From Prunus persica (lineage: Eukaryota; Streptophyta; Magnoliopsida; Rosales; Rosaceae): a stretch of 64,000 nt of DNA. Below, in pieces: positions 24,680 to 37,294 of this stretch. The notes below the pieces were generated by a model. That model was not told the origin of the DNA. It searched no databases and worked only from the letters and a program-made list of their open reading frames with translations. The stretch's first letter is position 1. Each line of letters starts with the position of its first letter. The position numbers and the translations under genes are program-made. Location: positions 15,565,693 through 15,629,692 of the forward strand of contig NC_034013.1 of the NCBI RefSeq assembly GCF_000346465.2, read 5' to 3'.

Positions 24680-25260
24680 ATTTGATTTTTGGGACCAACA
24701 ATGAAGGCTATTGTTGCGCCTAAACAAGCCCATGAATCAGTGATCTGTCTGTTAATTGAAGAACTTATTCCTCCTTGTATGTGTTGATCATATGACTATG
24801 AATTGAAAGAAATGAGATTTTATTAATAATAGAGCCTCATTCTTCAATTGTTCTAGGGCCTCTGGCTTTTGTCTTCTCGAGTGAACTTCTTTGCATAACT
24901 TTTATCTTGAATGTATTTATTTTTGCTTTTTCATTTTGGCCCGGGGATTTCCAAAGTTACCATCCAAACATTTTCTAACAACGATTACCAAATAATTCAA
25001 ACTCATAAAATCATAGTTAAAGGGTTAAAAATGGAAAATATAACAAATGACTGCAAGAGGTAATTGTAAAATAAATAACCACAAAAACAAACGTGACCAA
25101 ACCAGGATAATTACATATAATAAACCAGGAACATTCAGTATCCTTTACAACAACAAAAGATAGCATTAATAACTATCAGCTAAACACAACAGCCAACATC
25201 TTTTTCCCTATAACACCAAGGGACTGGATGGCAGTGAAACGTACTGCGACACTACAAGCC
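24680..25260. other. Spacer between convergent EB1 and HVA22-like genes
   Basis: About 580 bp holding the two 3'UTRs. An AATAATAGAG-type A-rich stretch near 24824 is a plausible EB1 polyadenylation region. Nothing else was seen. Confidence 0.6.
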
Positions 25261-26073
25261 TCAATAATATCTAGATGCCTCATCATAGACGGATCCCCCG
25301 CTGCTCTGGTACTTATCAGCCTACAAAACACGAAAGGTTACGTTCAGCCAACTTGTGAAAAGCATGAGTTAAAATTATGTGCCTTGCAAATATTTGAACG
25401 GGATACGCAATAAAAATGTACTTAGCCATCACCACTTGCAAATGCCACTTTCTTATTTTCTGTTGTCAATTTAGCTATCAAAAGGGATATGTAACATTAT
25501 AAGCATATCACTACGAACGTTCATATATATTATGGTCAATAAGCATACCCTGTGAATGATCTGCTCAAAGGCTTCAGTCCCGTTCTCTGCAATGTACTTC
25601 TCTGCAGCAATTAGAATGTCATCCGGCTTACTCACATCCTTCTTCCTTGGAACATACCAAATGTTAACTCTCTGTGGGTTGAGAAAGAAAGGTCTGATAT
25701 ACTGTTCATACACATATGCAGCACCACAGAAGTATGGGATCACCAACCAACAAGTAAGAATTAGCTTTGCGTATGACCAGATCGGAATCCTGTCAGAAAA
25801 GATTTAGAACATTACGGACACAAACTCAACTCAAAGGCAGCATGGTACATCATTTACGGATTATAACAGCCTGGGATTTATGAGAATCTAATGCAAGACT
25901 TTACAGCCCTGACAAAGATCAGTTTTATACATCTTCCATTGATGCACCAATACGATTTTTTTCTGTTCTAAACAGTAAACGTGTGGAAGAGATTATTATG
26001 AAAAAACAACAGGTTCATTATACAATTTAAAAGACTTTTCATGATAATTTCCCACCACAGTGGGGGGGGGATT

Positions 26074-26109
<36 letters not shown>

Positions 26110-26859
26110 AACCCAGGATCGAACCCCAATGGGGTTTCTTTCGTCCAACGTAACCACAAAAAGAAATGCACATCAGCTGTGTATATGTTTATTTTTTCAA
26201 AGAGAGTTCAAGAATGGAAATACAGCGAAAAGAAAAGTTTAGACCAAAATTTAACTACAGAATCTTATACAATCAATCTACCTTTTCAGAGGTCTCAAAT
26301 CTTAAGTAACGTGAAGAGCACATTCAATGCAGACCCAGATTATAAATAAGTGAAATAAACCACGAATAAAGGAGCTACGTTTAAGAATTACCACTCAATG
26401 GCTTTGGCAAAGGTGAGCTCAAACAAAGTAATCATAGAATACAGAATCCAATACGTGAGCCATTGGCGATCGTCAGCAGGAGACTGTGTCTCAATCGCCC
26501 TAATCGAGGCATATCTATCAACAAACCCAAAAATAGAATGCCCATTACAGAGAATTTCAAATTAAACACAGACAAAAAAAGTTAAAAAAGAGAAAGAAGA
26601 TCGAAAAGAAAGTGTGTGCAAGTTACAGTCTTTGAACCAACTTACAGTGGATAAACAAGGCTAACCACAGGCCTGCAAAGAAACAAAACCCCATCAATCA
26701 AATTGTCGAAAAAGGAAAAAGAATTTTTTTTTCGTCTTCTGGGTTTTTGTGGTTGAGCAATTTTGGTAAAGTAAGTGAGAGAGTGAGAGTGGCCTACCCA
26801 GCAAGAACGTCGAAGTTCTTAAGAAGCACTTTGAGGAAGCTGCCGGCACCAGATCCCAT
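25261..26859 (-). CDS. HVA22: HVA22-like protein (TB2/DP1/REEP family)
   Basis: Five minus-strand exons (26798-26859, 26646-26672, 26392-26514, 25549-25789, 25261-25320) encode 170 aa. HVA22 proteins are ER membrane proteins of the Yop1/REEP family that shape tubular ER and affect vesicle traffic; barley HVA22 is induced by abscisic acid and stress. The protein starts MGSGAGSFLKVLLKNFDVLAGP. Hydrophobic hairpin segments include PVVSLVYPLYASIRAIE, LTYWILYSMITLFELTF and WSYAKLILTCWLVIPYFCGA. The TB2/DP1 signature is in PADDRQWLTYW. A soluble C-terminus ends YDEASRYY. Exon 2 is only 27 nt. All phases agree. It most resembles the HVA22a group. Intron 3 contains the poly-C tract at 26062-26104. 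Confidence 0.93.
26062..26104. repeat. G9-ATTT-C30 homopolymer tract in HVA22 intron 3
   Basis: Nine G (26062-26070), then ATTT, then thirty C (26075-26104). The G run could pair with part of the C run. Confidence 0.9.
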
Positions 26860-27518
26860 CTTTGATTTCTCAATGTATGTTTCTATCACTCACTCTCTCT
26901 CTGATACAGAGCTCAAACTGAAGCTTCTAGAATAAGCTAGGGTTTTTCTCTGTCGGTTTCTGTGTCAGGTTCTGAAAGCGAGAGAGTGAGAAAGTGAGGA
27001 GGAGCAGACGGGTGTGTTATAGCTTACAGCACTAACAAAGAATACGCGCAGTGGCAAAAAAAAAAGAAGAAGAAAATGTAAAAGCTACGTAGGGGAATTG
27101 TTGGGTGCTCGCTTCTTATGGAAAATTACTGTGGTCCTTCAAATCCGAGGGCTAAGATTGAATCAAGAGTGCGTGCTTATCTGTGGACTTACGAAGCGTC
27201 AAATGTTGACTTTTGACACGCGGGGTTGTCTTAAGGATTCTTAAGTGGTTGATAGATTGTCCATAAAGGACTCGATCCCCATGTAAAATTACAACATTGC
27301 CAAGTTTCGGAACCATAAGACATTTGCTTGCAATTGAGATAAATGTTGAAAAGAATGCGGACATTATCAAATTAAGATTAAGATCTGTATCATGCAAACT
27401 CAACTCGCTTGTATTACATTAGTTCATTAAGAAATATACAAACTACCCAATATGGGCCATTCTCAAATAACCCAAGACAACGTGAAGCATTGCACATAAA
27501 TCATTTCAATGACACAGT
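26860..27518. other. HVA22 promoter/5'UTR and POPEYE 3' region
   Basis: The upstream region of HVA22 (CT/GA-rich 5'UTR-like sequence near 26880-27000) abuts the 3' side of the minus-strand bHLH gene. No other gene was recognised. Confidence 0.55.
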
Positions 27519-29484
27519 CTACATGTTATCAGGGTCGGTTTCTCTGCTCCTGCAAATGTTGCTACTGTCACCAAGTTGTCGAGATTCTTTGCCTGCTGTT
27601 GGTTTCTCACCGAGAAGTTGGGACGGCCAAGAATCCACCGAGGTTGGATACCTAGCATGCGGTTTACTCACATGTGAGGTAGTGTTAGATGTGAGCTGGG
27701 CGGCATCCGGCAGCGGGTAGGATTGGAGATCAGGGCACAGGGGCATGACAAAGACAGCAGGTGCTTGCTGCAAACTGGGGTCTTGAGTGGGCAAACTGAC
27801 GGAAGTTCCAGTAAAATGGGATGCCACTTCTGGTCTCAATTCTGCACAAGGGAGTGCTGCATTCAGGTCCGGTTTAGACTGGACCACCTTGTCTTCTATT
27901 TCACTGTGTAATTTCTCATTCTGAGTTTCTAAGGCAGAATTATCCTCTCTCAGCTCATTCTTCTCAATGGTCATCTGTTCAATTTTCAAAGAACTTGCGT
28001 GAAAATATGATTGATTAAAAGAATGCACTACTAGATGTACAAGTTTCTTCTCAGCTCTAACAAAGACCAATGCATAAGGAATGATTCACACAAACCAGTA
28101 TGGATTTAGCTAGATAGCTAAAGCATTGAGTACACATATATTGTTTGAATCTTATACATATATGACAGTAGCAAAATATTTGGGGGCAAAGAAATCTGTA
28201 AAGTGCCTTACATAGTTGGATTCAGACAACAAGGATGCATTCTCCTTTTGTAAGTACTCAATCTGACCAATCAAGTCTTTTAGCAGTCGTGTAGCTTCAC
28301 ACAATATAGAGGCCTTTCCATTGTTCTGCTGATTTAATTCTGTGCAAGAGTTTTCTCAAATTAAGAATGACCCAGCATCATATTAAAAAATGATTACACG
28401 AAGAGCCATCATAGTGAACTTCTAACAAATAAAAGATTAGTTACCAAGAGCATCGGCCAGCTCAAGAAAAAGCTCGTTAAAATGCTCACGCTTCTGTTTC
28501 TCCCTCTCAGCCTTGTGGATTCTCTTAGGAATTTTCCCCTGAATCTTTTTTCCAGAACAAGCGCTGCACATCAAACAGCTTTGTAAACATCTAGCCAAGA
28601 AATCAGAGTGGTTTTTCATCCTAATAAACAGTCATGTTAAGCCACTTGGATGAGTTACATCCATTATTCTAAATGACTTTTGGAAGACCCTCTAAAATCT
28701 TTTATAACGCATGAAGCAGTATGAAGTTCAAAATAAATAAAGTACAAGTGGCATTTAAAAATAAAAACAGTATTACCACATCAGAAAGAGATTTATCTGA
28801 AAGAAATCAGCTTTATCAACAGGGAATCAAATTCTTTGTTCATAATAGGGCCTAAGTGAGCACTTCTGTCAAGATATCCACCTTATTTCAATCCACTAAT
28901 CAGTTAGAAAGGCTATCTGTCAAAAACGAATCATAGGTATTCTTTCCTTCACATGAATACCATAAACTTTCTCTGAGCAAATTCTATTCCAAAATGTATC
29001 CATCACTAGTTGCAGCTATATTTCTATTAAAGCTAATTCAAAATCGGCCAAATTACATATTTAGTGGGCAGCACATCCAACATTCCCCGAAGTTAAGTAG
29101 ATTTTGACGGGGACGAAACTTATACTGGTTCCACGTCATAATGTGTGTACCCTACCCTGTATCTTTTTCATCAATCCTTCAGAAACCCCATTTCTAAATT
29201 TTCAATTTGCAACTCCTTTTCAAAATGTTACACTATTTTGCATCATCAAGTTTCTAACTAAACTAGGACAAGCTTTACCATTCTTAAGTACACACGAACG
29301 CTTCCAGCCTTTAATTGATATGCCAAGCATTAGAATATCCAATCCAGATAATAGAAAGTTTCTAGCACTCATAACAACGCTTATGCGCTCATGTGAAAAT
29401 TAAGATCTGAACAACTTACCCGCGCACTGAGGCCTCCGTTACATTAGCCTTGTCAGCCGCCGGAACAGGATCCTGTGAACCCAT
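27519..29484 (-). CDS. PYE: POPEYE-type bHLH (bHLH47), iron-deficiency regulator
   Basis: Four minus-strand exons (29420-29484, 28445-28563, 28212-28339, 27519-27974) encode 255 aa. In Arabidopsis PYE is a nuclear repressor of iron-homeostasis genes acting with ILR3-group bHLH factors. The bHLH spans about residues 29-85. Its basic region KRIHKAEREKQKREHFNEL is followed by helix 1 FLELADAL and, after the exon junction, LNQQNNGKASILCEATRLLKDL. A leucine-zipper-like extension continues (IEYLQKENASLLSE, EKNELREDNSALETQNEKL). The C-terminal half has KPDLNAALP (EAR-like DLN) and the family-typical VSKPHARYPTSVDSWPSQLLGEK. Acceptor-like and donor-like sites near 29530 and 30018 suggest a 5'UTR intron. 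A decayed duplicate lies at 44725-54365. Confidence 0.93.
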
Positions 29485-30810
29485 GATCCGATAACCGTCT
29501 CTATGAACTGAATAGGGCCTTAAATCCTACAATAAGAAGCAATACCAAATTCAGACATTCTTGAATTTTGTCAGATGATCCTACAAACAACAGTAGGCAA
29601 CCATATTTATCGTTATTGGGCCTGAATTTTTGCACTTTATATATAGATATTGAATTTTAAAATGAAACCCTAGTTTGCTTTCCTACAAATGATTGTTCTA
29701 CCTCATTGCTAAGTAAACAAAAACCCTTAATCAACTGAACCGCAAAAATATTACAATTAATAAATTGAAATGATAGCTTTTAATCCATCTTGTAGAAAAT
29801 GATACTTGAACTACGGAAAATTCGGAATTAGACATCAATTTAACCCCAATCCAGAAAAAAGATTTGTACTGTTTAGAAAGAAACAAAAAGCCATAATTAC
29901 AGAGACCCTAGATCAGAACAAAGAAACCATTTTGTGGAGAAGAAAGAAGAATACACCCAGAGGAAATGCACAATTAGATTGAGAAAATGAAAAATTTACT
30001 GAATCACCTACCTCACCTGCAGTTGTAAATGCTGGGCAGAACCAATGGGTCTTGGATTAAGAGAAATTCAATAGATTTCGAAGAAAAATAACAAAGGATT
30101 TGGTTGAAATTTGGGGGTATATATTTACACAGAAAAATGTCATTGACTAACGAGGTAAGGTAACTGTACGCTTGGCATTTAGGAGGAAGGGAGGAAGACA
30201 GAGAGTGTGGCGGGAGAAAACGAGGCAGAGGAGGGCGTGTGGTGAGCGCTTGCCTTTTTGGTGCGCAATGAACCCTGCCACGTGATCTTCCTTGTTTTTT
30301 TTCATAACTTACGTTGTATTATTATATTACAGTCTCCATCTCTTGGACCACGGGAGTTTAAGAGATTGTGATCACCAATCATTGGATATTAATTCAATAG
30401 TTCAAAAAAGTTTCTTAAAATGAGTGCAATAGTGAGTAAATCATTAAATTTATATCCAACATTGAGTGACCATAAATCTTTTGAACTCCTGTAGTTCAAG
30501 AGATTATGCTAGTGGTGAATTGAAATTTTGTTGTTGTTGTTGGAGTGGTGAATTGATTTTATAAATTATATCAGAACCTTCCCTTTTTTTCTTTTTTCAA
30601 TGAAAATAAAAATTAAAGAAATAGTGATAGGATTATTACCAAATCTGTTTAGTTTCTTATTTTAAGTGTTGTTTTTCTTTTTCATATAAACTGGTTCCTT
30701 AGGAGGCATACGAATAAACGGTATCATAATGTGAGATTATACTTGTGAACTTTTTATAATGTCAATTTCTTGAGTAGCCAAGATATGAAACCTGTGCATA
30801 CACCTTCATT
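29485..30810. other. POPEYE 5'UTR/promoter and intergenic sequence
   Basis: This holds the probable PYE 5'UTR intron (about 29530-30015) and promoter. Most of this sequence up to about 30825 is repeated in the degenerate duplicate at 47050-47817 and 52929-54365, showing that the duplicated segment included the promoter. Confidence 0.6.
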
Positions 30811-31091
30811 CTTCTACAAAATCCAATCTATTCGGGTTTGGGGGGGATCGCGGTGGATTCCTAGACCAATTAATTTTCGTATTGGCTCTCCCATGCAACA
30901 AGGGCAATAAGATTTAAAGGTCAGTGAGCTTATTCTTGAGAACGGTACACCATGCTGGAATGTCTCATAATTCCATTTTTTTGGCAATGGATGTGGATGA
31001 AAATTTGAAAATCCCGTTGAGCTTTTGTCTCTCGGCAGATCTCGTTTGGCATTATGATAAGAAGTCATTTTACAGTTAGAGAAGTGCTTAC

Positions 31092-32290
31092 TGTTGGCGT
31101 GACTTGTGGATATTGACTTACTTTCCTTACACACCAAGAATTCCTATTATAATTGTAATTGATTTACTTTAATTTCTAATTTCCTACTGCAAATAGATTT
31201 AGGAATTTATTATTTACTTACCTATTTAGGTTTCGTTGTATTATAAATATGACCTCCTACAAGGAGAAGAATACACAGAAAATTCCCACAAACAAATATT
31301 CTCTCATAGTTTTTCATATTTTAGCATGGTGTTTCTCAAGTATGGTGTCCTGTGACTCGCTTGTCAAGTTGGGCCTGCGAAATATCTTTGCCCAACTTGA
31401 GGGGGAGTGTTGGCGAGTCCTTATTTCATTAGAATTTTGGTTACTTACCAATTATATTTTATCCTATTGTAATAGAGATTATTTTATTTAGTGTTATGGG
31501 GGTTGATGATTTTTTCAACCCTCATAGAGGTAGCACCACCGACTCATTCTCTCATTCTCCACCAACCATCGTTGAGTTGAGTGCCCAGATGGCTCCGCTC
31601 CTACAGATGCAGACTTTGACCCCGAACCCGATCCAGAATCAGGATCCTCTTTTGACGACTCCGACCCCGACCCCGACTATGATGACGACCACCCAGACCC
31701 CGACCCCGACCGACCCCGACTCTGAAGACGACCCCGACCCCCACTCCGATGATGACCCCAACCCCGAATTTGTCTCTGATTCAGACCCTGATCCCGATTT
31801 CGACTCCGACTCCGGCCTTGACTCAGGCTCAGATTCCGATCCTAATTCCTACTCAACCTATATCCTATGCATCTTCCGCTGCACAGATTATGGCTTCTCG
31901 ACTAACGACCCCGACATATGGACCAGATTGCGCATTTTGTGAAATCCGAGGATCAATTGGCGGATATTTTGACAAAGGCGATTTCCAGTAAAGCATTCCA
32001 CAATTCACTAGATCAGTTGGGCATTGACGACATCTATGCACCAACTGAGGGGGAGTGTTGGCGTGACTTGTGGATATTGACTTACTTTCCTTACACACCA
32101 AGAATTCCTATTATAATTGTAATTGATTTACTTTAATTTCTAATTTCCTACTGCAAATAGATTTAGGAATTTATTATTTACTTACCTATTTAGGTTTCGT
32201 TGTATTATAAATATGACCTCCTACAAGGAGAAGAATACACAGAAAATTCCCACAAACAAATATTCTCTCATAGTTTTTCATATTTTAGCA
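31092..32290 (+). mobile_element. Internally deleted Ty1/copia-type LTR retrotransposon
   Basis: Two LTRs of 235 bp (31092-31326 and 32056-32290), starting TGTTGGCGTG and ending TTTTAGCA, read identical by eye. They are flanked by the 5-bp duplication CTTAC (31087-31091 and 32291-32295). A polypurine tract (GAGGGGGAG, 32047-32055) precedes the 3' LTR. The interior is only 729 bp. It keeps the last part of copia pol (FVKSEDQLADILTKAI to LGIDDIYAPT, about 31930-32046). Upstream is a second pol-end/polypurine/LTR-start junction (about 31370-31500) and a GACCCC-type tandem repeat (about 31618-31850). It lacks the usual TGGTATCAGAGC primer site. It is non-autonomous. Confidence 0.85.
31618..31850. 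repeat. Degenerate GACCCC/GACTCC hexamer repeat (Asp-Pro/Asp-Ser coding)
   Basis: Roughly 230 bp of imperfect 6-mers inside the deleted LTR element give long open frames rich in Asp-Pro, Thr-Pro or Asp-Ser depending on frame. It is a low-complexity repeat, not a recognised gene. Confidence 0.75.
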
Positions 32291-32699
32291 CTTACTATGT
32301 TGCAATGGACTTGGAATTGGAGGAGGGGCAAGGATTGGCAACAACTTCAGTGAGTGAAGATGCTTCAGTTTGGAAGGTGTGTGATGCGGGCTTATTCCGG
32401 CTAAAGCTAAATTATTTTTGTGGAGAATGCTGCATAATATATTACCAAGTACCATTGCTGCTGCTAAGTTAAGAAGATGAAGGGCCCCATGGTTGGGATT
32501 GCAGGCATACACCGTGAGACTACTGATGTGTAGTAGACGAAGCTCCTTCGCTATAGATTTTGAATGATTTATATATATATTGTAAAGCACTACCATAGGG
32601 TTTAAGTTACAGATTTCGTCAATTTTATACATAATTCAGTCTCTAGAAATTCTTTTTGCCGGATGTCAATCCTTGACACAAAATCCGAAAATTAACAGA

Positions 32700-33108
32700 A
32701 GTTTTGCTGTCATCTTTTCTGGTTAACGGTAATTCAAGCCGTGTCTTCCACTAAAGACAGACCAATGATGGCTTCAAAGGAATTCTTTTCCTCAGGTAAT
32801 ACGTACCATTATTCAGTATAGAACAAACAGAAACCACATGATCAAGATCCCAAACCTTCTAAAACCAGTAACCAATATATATTGCCTGTACTGGAAACGA
32901 AATTGAACTCTACATTCATCAGTTTGTGCAAGCAACAAACTGAACCATGATAATTATATATAGTAAACAAGCAACATTAATTCCTCTGGTTGTGATCATC
33001 AATGGCTCTGCTCCTCAGGTACTTACATTACAGCTTGTTTTCTACTACCTGTAATCCCTCCTTTCAAAAGATTTTTCTTTTTTGTCTTTTTTTCTTGTTG
33101 GCTTTTTC
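32700..33108. repeat. Start of repeat unit A (3' flank of propeller copy A)
   Basis: The segment from 'catcttttctggttaacgg' (about 32712) is repeated near 39385, and the segment from 'acagaaaccacatgatcaag' (about 32829) near 39930. This shows the duplicated unit includes at least 400 bp downstream of the propeller gene. Confidence 0.7.
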
Positions 33109-34608
33109 CTATTGAATGGAGGCTTTTTCTGGCTGTCTAGCAGTTATTTCCTGTTTGGCTTCTTCCTACAAAATCCAATTATATATATTATGATAAACTA
33201 GACCCAAAGGTTAATAAAAACACTTATAGACATGCAAACAATTGAGTCTCCTGATTCATGATCATTAAATAAATAAAAAGATTTCATGTAAATGCATTCT
33301 TTTTACCTCCCACATAAAAGAACTATCATCCAGAGTGATTTCATCTTCTTGTTTCATGTTAGTTGCACTCTCTCTTTCTACGGGTTCATAATCCTCGCAC
33401 TCTCTGAGAGTCATAATCATTATAAACAACAAAATCCAATGTACAAATTAATGTTATTGACGAAAACACGAGTAATGTGAAGAAAACTTACGGAGTAAAG
33501 CCGAACGTAAGTATGAACCAATTACCGGCCTCAATATCCACAGGAAGAACAATTGATTGTAAGGTCTCGATCATATGTCTTGTTCCTTCTTGGACAATTT
33601 GAAACGTGGTGATACAAAGATGTTGAACCTCATCACATTCTTCATTAGCGCCAGTCTTAACATGAACTAAGTCTTGATTCCCCAGATGAACCAAATAGTC
33701 AGTCACAAATTCACCAAATTGCAATGGGGGATCCGCAATCTCAAGGCCTTTCAATTTATACAGTTGCACTAGTGAATATGCAATATCACAGTCATCATTT
33801 ACCTTCCTCTTCAAGAAGTATGCTATAATCTCGTCCACCTTAAACATATTTAAGGCTCGCCTACAACCACGGCCCTCCCTCGGAAAGGAATATAAGTGTT
33901 AGTTTGCACTCGTTTCCAATTCTTTGTCCCCACATGAAAAGCAACGACATCCAAGTTTCGGCGTCTGTCACACAATGTATACAAAATAAGGCCGTAACAA
34001 ACGGCATAACCAGTTACCTTCATAATGTATTCATAAGAAAATGGAAACAAAGGCAGTCACACCCAATCCTTCTTATCAGGATTGTATTTCCCAAAACCTA
34101 GACTCCGACTTCGTCCCTTGGCTTCAAGAAAATAAAGTGTGCCATATGCCGACACAATTGTTCCACGCAGCTTAAACTGTATGGTAGAATGTGTGAAGGA
34201 ATCTAATTTCCTAGTTTTCGTATTAAAGATAGACCCTCTGAATGAACTAAGGTCAGGTTTATCCCAATCCTCGTCTGTAAATACATATAGTTCGGAGCGG
34301 TCAAAAATCCTTGCACCCCGAACGTTAAAATCACTGAATGTGGCTACAGGTTTAGGTGCTCCTTCTCCGCCCATATGATGTCCGAATTTGAATTTAACTT
34401 CATATATGGCACCGGTGTATTTGCCCCCATCAAAAGTTACCATTAAAAACACAGATCTATCTTGGCCACCCTAATTTACCGTCATCCCCTCCATGGGCAA
34501 GCTGGACAGAGAAGAGAGAGAGATATATAAAACAATTCAAGTTAATCTTTTCAAACAACTGCCTATACCTAGAGAGAATTAATGAATGAAGCAATGTCAA
34601 AGCTACAC

Positions 34609-34651
<43 letters not shown>

Positions 34652-35038
34652 AACAAACAACAATGCGAATGAGAAACAAAAATTAAGGAGATGAAATCCA
34701 CTAGTAAGCAAGGCATGCACTGACCTTGGGTAAGGATGAACGGCCCCATGTTTGCAACTGCCAGCCCTACCGAAGCGAAGCTCGTCCCATATTAATTTCT
34801 TCAAATGGACCAGTTGGATTTGGTGGGACAAAAGCGCGGCTAGAGATTTCGCCAACTCCGATATCTTGCCCAGTTCGCCATGAGAATTCTCCATCTCCCA
34901 TATCTCGGCCAGTTCGCGCAGAGATTTCTCCATCTCCGATACCTTGCACAGAGATTTCTCGATCTTCGATGTATCGTGGCGTGAAGCCATCGTCAAGGTA
35001 TGATCTTGACCCGACGTGAGCTCAATGGCAGCGGCCAT
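33109..35038 (-). pseudogene. Propeller-like gene, copy A (disrupted)
   Basis: Same four-exon layout as copies C and D. Exon 1 is about 34725-35038 (coiled-coil N-terminus ending GAVHPYP). Exon 2 starts near 34497, and exons 3 and 4 follow (4: 33109-33165, ending EKASIQ). Three lesions separate it from the intact copies: an in-frame TAG where others have CAG just after the exon 2 start (about 34470), TGA in place of an Arg codon after KKDWV (about 34057), and a short deletion with frameshift at GRAVVVGE (about 33850). Exons 3 and 4 are still open. Function of the family is unknown; see copy D. Confidence 0.75.
34612..34652. repeat. (AT)n(AC)n microsatellite in copy A intron 1
   Basis: About 14 AT units pass into a short AC run. 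The equivalent intron of copy B has (AT)n at 37261-37289. Confidence 0.9.
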
Positions 35039-36100
35039 GATATTGAAATACTAAACTGAGGCAAAAGGGAATTTAGGGTTTGGGGATGCTGCGGCAGAAG
35101 AAGGGAGTTTTATTATGGTTGGTTGTGGGTATGAAATATATTATGCTGAGGCTTGGAATTATGGTTGGTCCAAGATAATCAAAGGTTACCTCATGCTTTC
35201 TCAGTTATATTTTAGTTTTTCTTTTCTTTTCTTTTGAACATTGTAGTAGTATTGTTTGTTCTTGCAAGTATATTTTGGACGATTTTGTTCTCTTCGTTCT
35301 TTATCAGCATACTTATGTTGACGTGGAATTTTTAAAGCCTTTCTCTTTTTGATGTTCTTATTTTGATCTCTCATTGACAGTGTGAGTCTTTTCAATTTTT
35401 TTTTGGGTAAGATGTTGATGTTTGTTTGGTGTCATGTAATTGACACTCTTTCTGCACAAATATTTTCTTTTTCGAAAAATAAGACTAACGCTGAAAGTAA
35501 TTTTTGGGGTAAAATTTCTTTTCATATGACTAAATCCAAAAATTAGTTGTGAATAATGTTGCCAGTAGCGGGCCTTTTAATATAAAATTAACCTTGCTTT
35601 TATGTTAAAACAACATTTCACAATTTTAATGAGAATTAATAATATCTCTCTCCCCTATAACACTAAGGGCCTATATGGCAGTAAAATGCCTCAATAATAA
35701 TATCTCCGCTCCAAGTACTTAATAATAACAGATTGTTTTCTACTGCCTCTACCTGTAATCCCTCCTTCCATCCGCTTTTTGTTTTTCTCTTTTTGTCTTC
35801 TGTTTTTGTTTATTCCGTTTGCATCTTTCTGGTTGGCTTTTTCATGCTGCATTGAGGCTATTTCTAGCTTGGCTTCTTCCTACAAAATCCAATTATATAT
35901 TATGAGAAATTAGACCCAAAGACTAATAAAAACACTTATAGATGCAAAAAATTGAGTCTCTTGATTCATGGTCATTAAATGAATATAAAGACTTCATGTA
36001 AACACATTCCCTTTACCTCCCACATAAAAGAACTATCATCCAAAGGGATTTCATCTTCTTGTTTTGGCTGCTCCATGCTTGCTGCAGTCTCCCCTTATAT
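35039..36100. other. Unit A/B spacer with truncated divergent-gene leader
   Basis: A piece of the KEN-gene leader is present (about 35165-35260, 'aatcaaaggttacctcatgctttctcagtt'), as is an intron-like piece also found near 60770 (about 35450-35530). No KEN coding exon remains in unit A. Confidence 0.55.
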
Positions 36101-37256
36101 GGGTTCATAATCCGCACATTCTCTGACAGTCATATTTATCATAAACAACAAAATCTAACTTACAAATTAATGTTATTGATGAATACATGAGAAATGCAAA
36201 GAAAACTTACGGAGCAAAGCCGAACATAAGAGTGAACCAACTATCGGCCTCAATATCCACAGGAAGGACTGTTGAATGTAATGTCTCGATCATATGCCTA
36301 CTTTCTTCTTGAACAATTTGAAACGTGGTGATACAAAGATGTTGAACCTCATCACAGTCTTCGTTAGTGGCAGTCTTAACATGAACGAAATCTTGGTTCC
36401 TTAGATGAACCAAATAGTCACTCACAAGTTCATCAAATTGCAAAGGCGGATCTGCAATCTCAAGGCCGTTCAATTTAGACAGTTGCACTAGTGAATATGT
36501 AATATCACCTTCATCATCTACCTTCCACCTCAAGGAGTATGCTATAATCTCCTCCACACTAAAATGATTTAAGGCATATATAGTGTCACCTACAACCACG
36601 GCCCTCCCTCGGAAATGAGTATAAGTGTCTACTTTCACTTGTTTCCAATTATTTCTAGCCACGTGAAAAGCAACGACATCCAAGTTTTGTTGCATGTTAG
36701 ACAACACATACAAAATAACGCCATAACAGATGGCATAACCAGTTACGCTCATGATAAATGGATAACAAAATGGAAACAAAGGTAGTCGCACCCAATCCTT
36801 CTTATCAGGATTGTATTTCCCAAAACCTAGACTCCGATTTCGTTCAAAGGGAAATTTGGATTCAAGAAAATAAAGTGTGCCATATATCGACACAAATGTT
36901 CCACGCGATTTAAACTGTATGTTAGAAGGTGGGAAGGGATCTAATGTCCCAGTTTTCATATGAAAGATATGCCCTGCAAATGACCTAATGCAAGGTTTAT
37001 CCCAGCCCTCTTGTGTAAATACATAAAGTTGGTCGTGATCGAAAATTCTTGCACCATGAACGTTAAAACTACTGAATGTGGCTACACGTTTAGTTGCTCC
37101 TCCTCCGCCTAGATCATTAACTTCTCCTCCAAATTTGAATTTAACTTCATATATGGCACCGGTGTATTCACCCCTAACGAAATTTACCATTTAAAATACA
37201 TATCTCTCTTCCCCTTGATTTACCGTCATCCCCTCCATGGGCAAGCTGGATAGAGA

Positions 37257-37294
<38 letters not shown>

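Larger units (their letters stand above)
30815..32515 (+). mobile_element. Degenerate LINE remnant (3' part of ORF2), split by an LTR element
   Basis: Left of the LTR element the sequence translates to fragments of the plant LINE region after the reverse transcriptase (IPLSFCLSADLVWHYDKKSFYS near 30990-31080). Right of it, frames continue with AGLIPAKAKLFLWRMLHNILP and AAAKLRR (about 32365-32475). These are the LVWHYDKKG... and FLWR..HNILPT motifs of the zf-RVT region of plant LINE-1 elements. Frameshifts and stops are present. The 5-bp duplication CTTAC marks where the LTR element inserted. Ends were not determined. Confidence 0.6.

Noticed and set aside
26105..26150. tRNA-like box B (GGGGTTCGATCC on the minus strand)
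   Set aside because: No matching box A at the right distance and no cloverleaf could be drawn, so no tRNA is called.
26041..26349. Open frame with a polyproline run
   Set aside because: Caused by the 30-C homopolymer in an HVA22 intron.
31496..31942. 148-codon Asp/Pro/Ser-rich open frame
   Set aside because: Product of the GACCCC repeat inside a deleted LTR element; long frames exist in several phases of the repeat.
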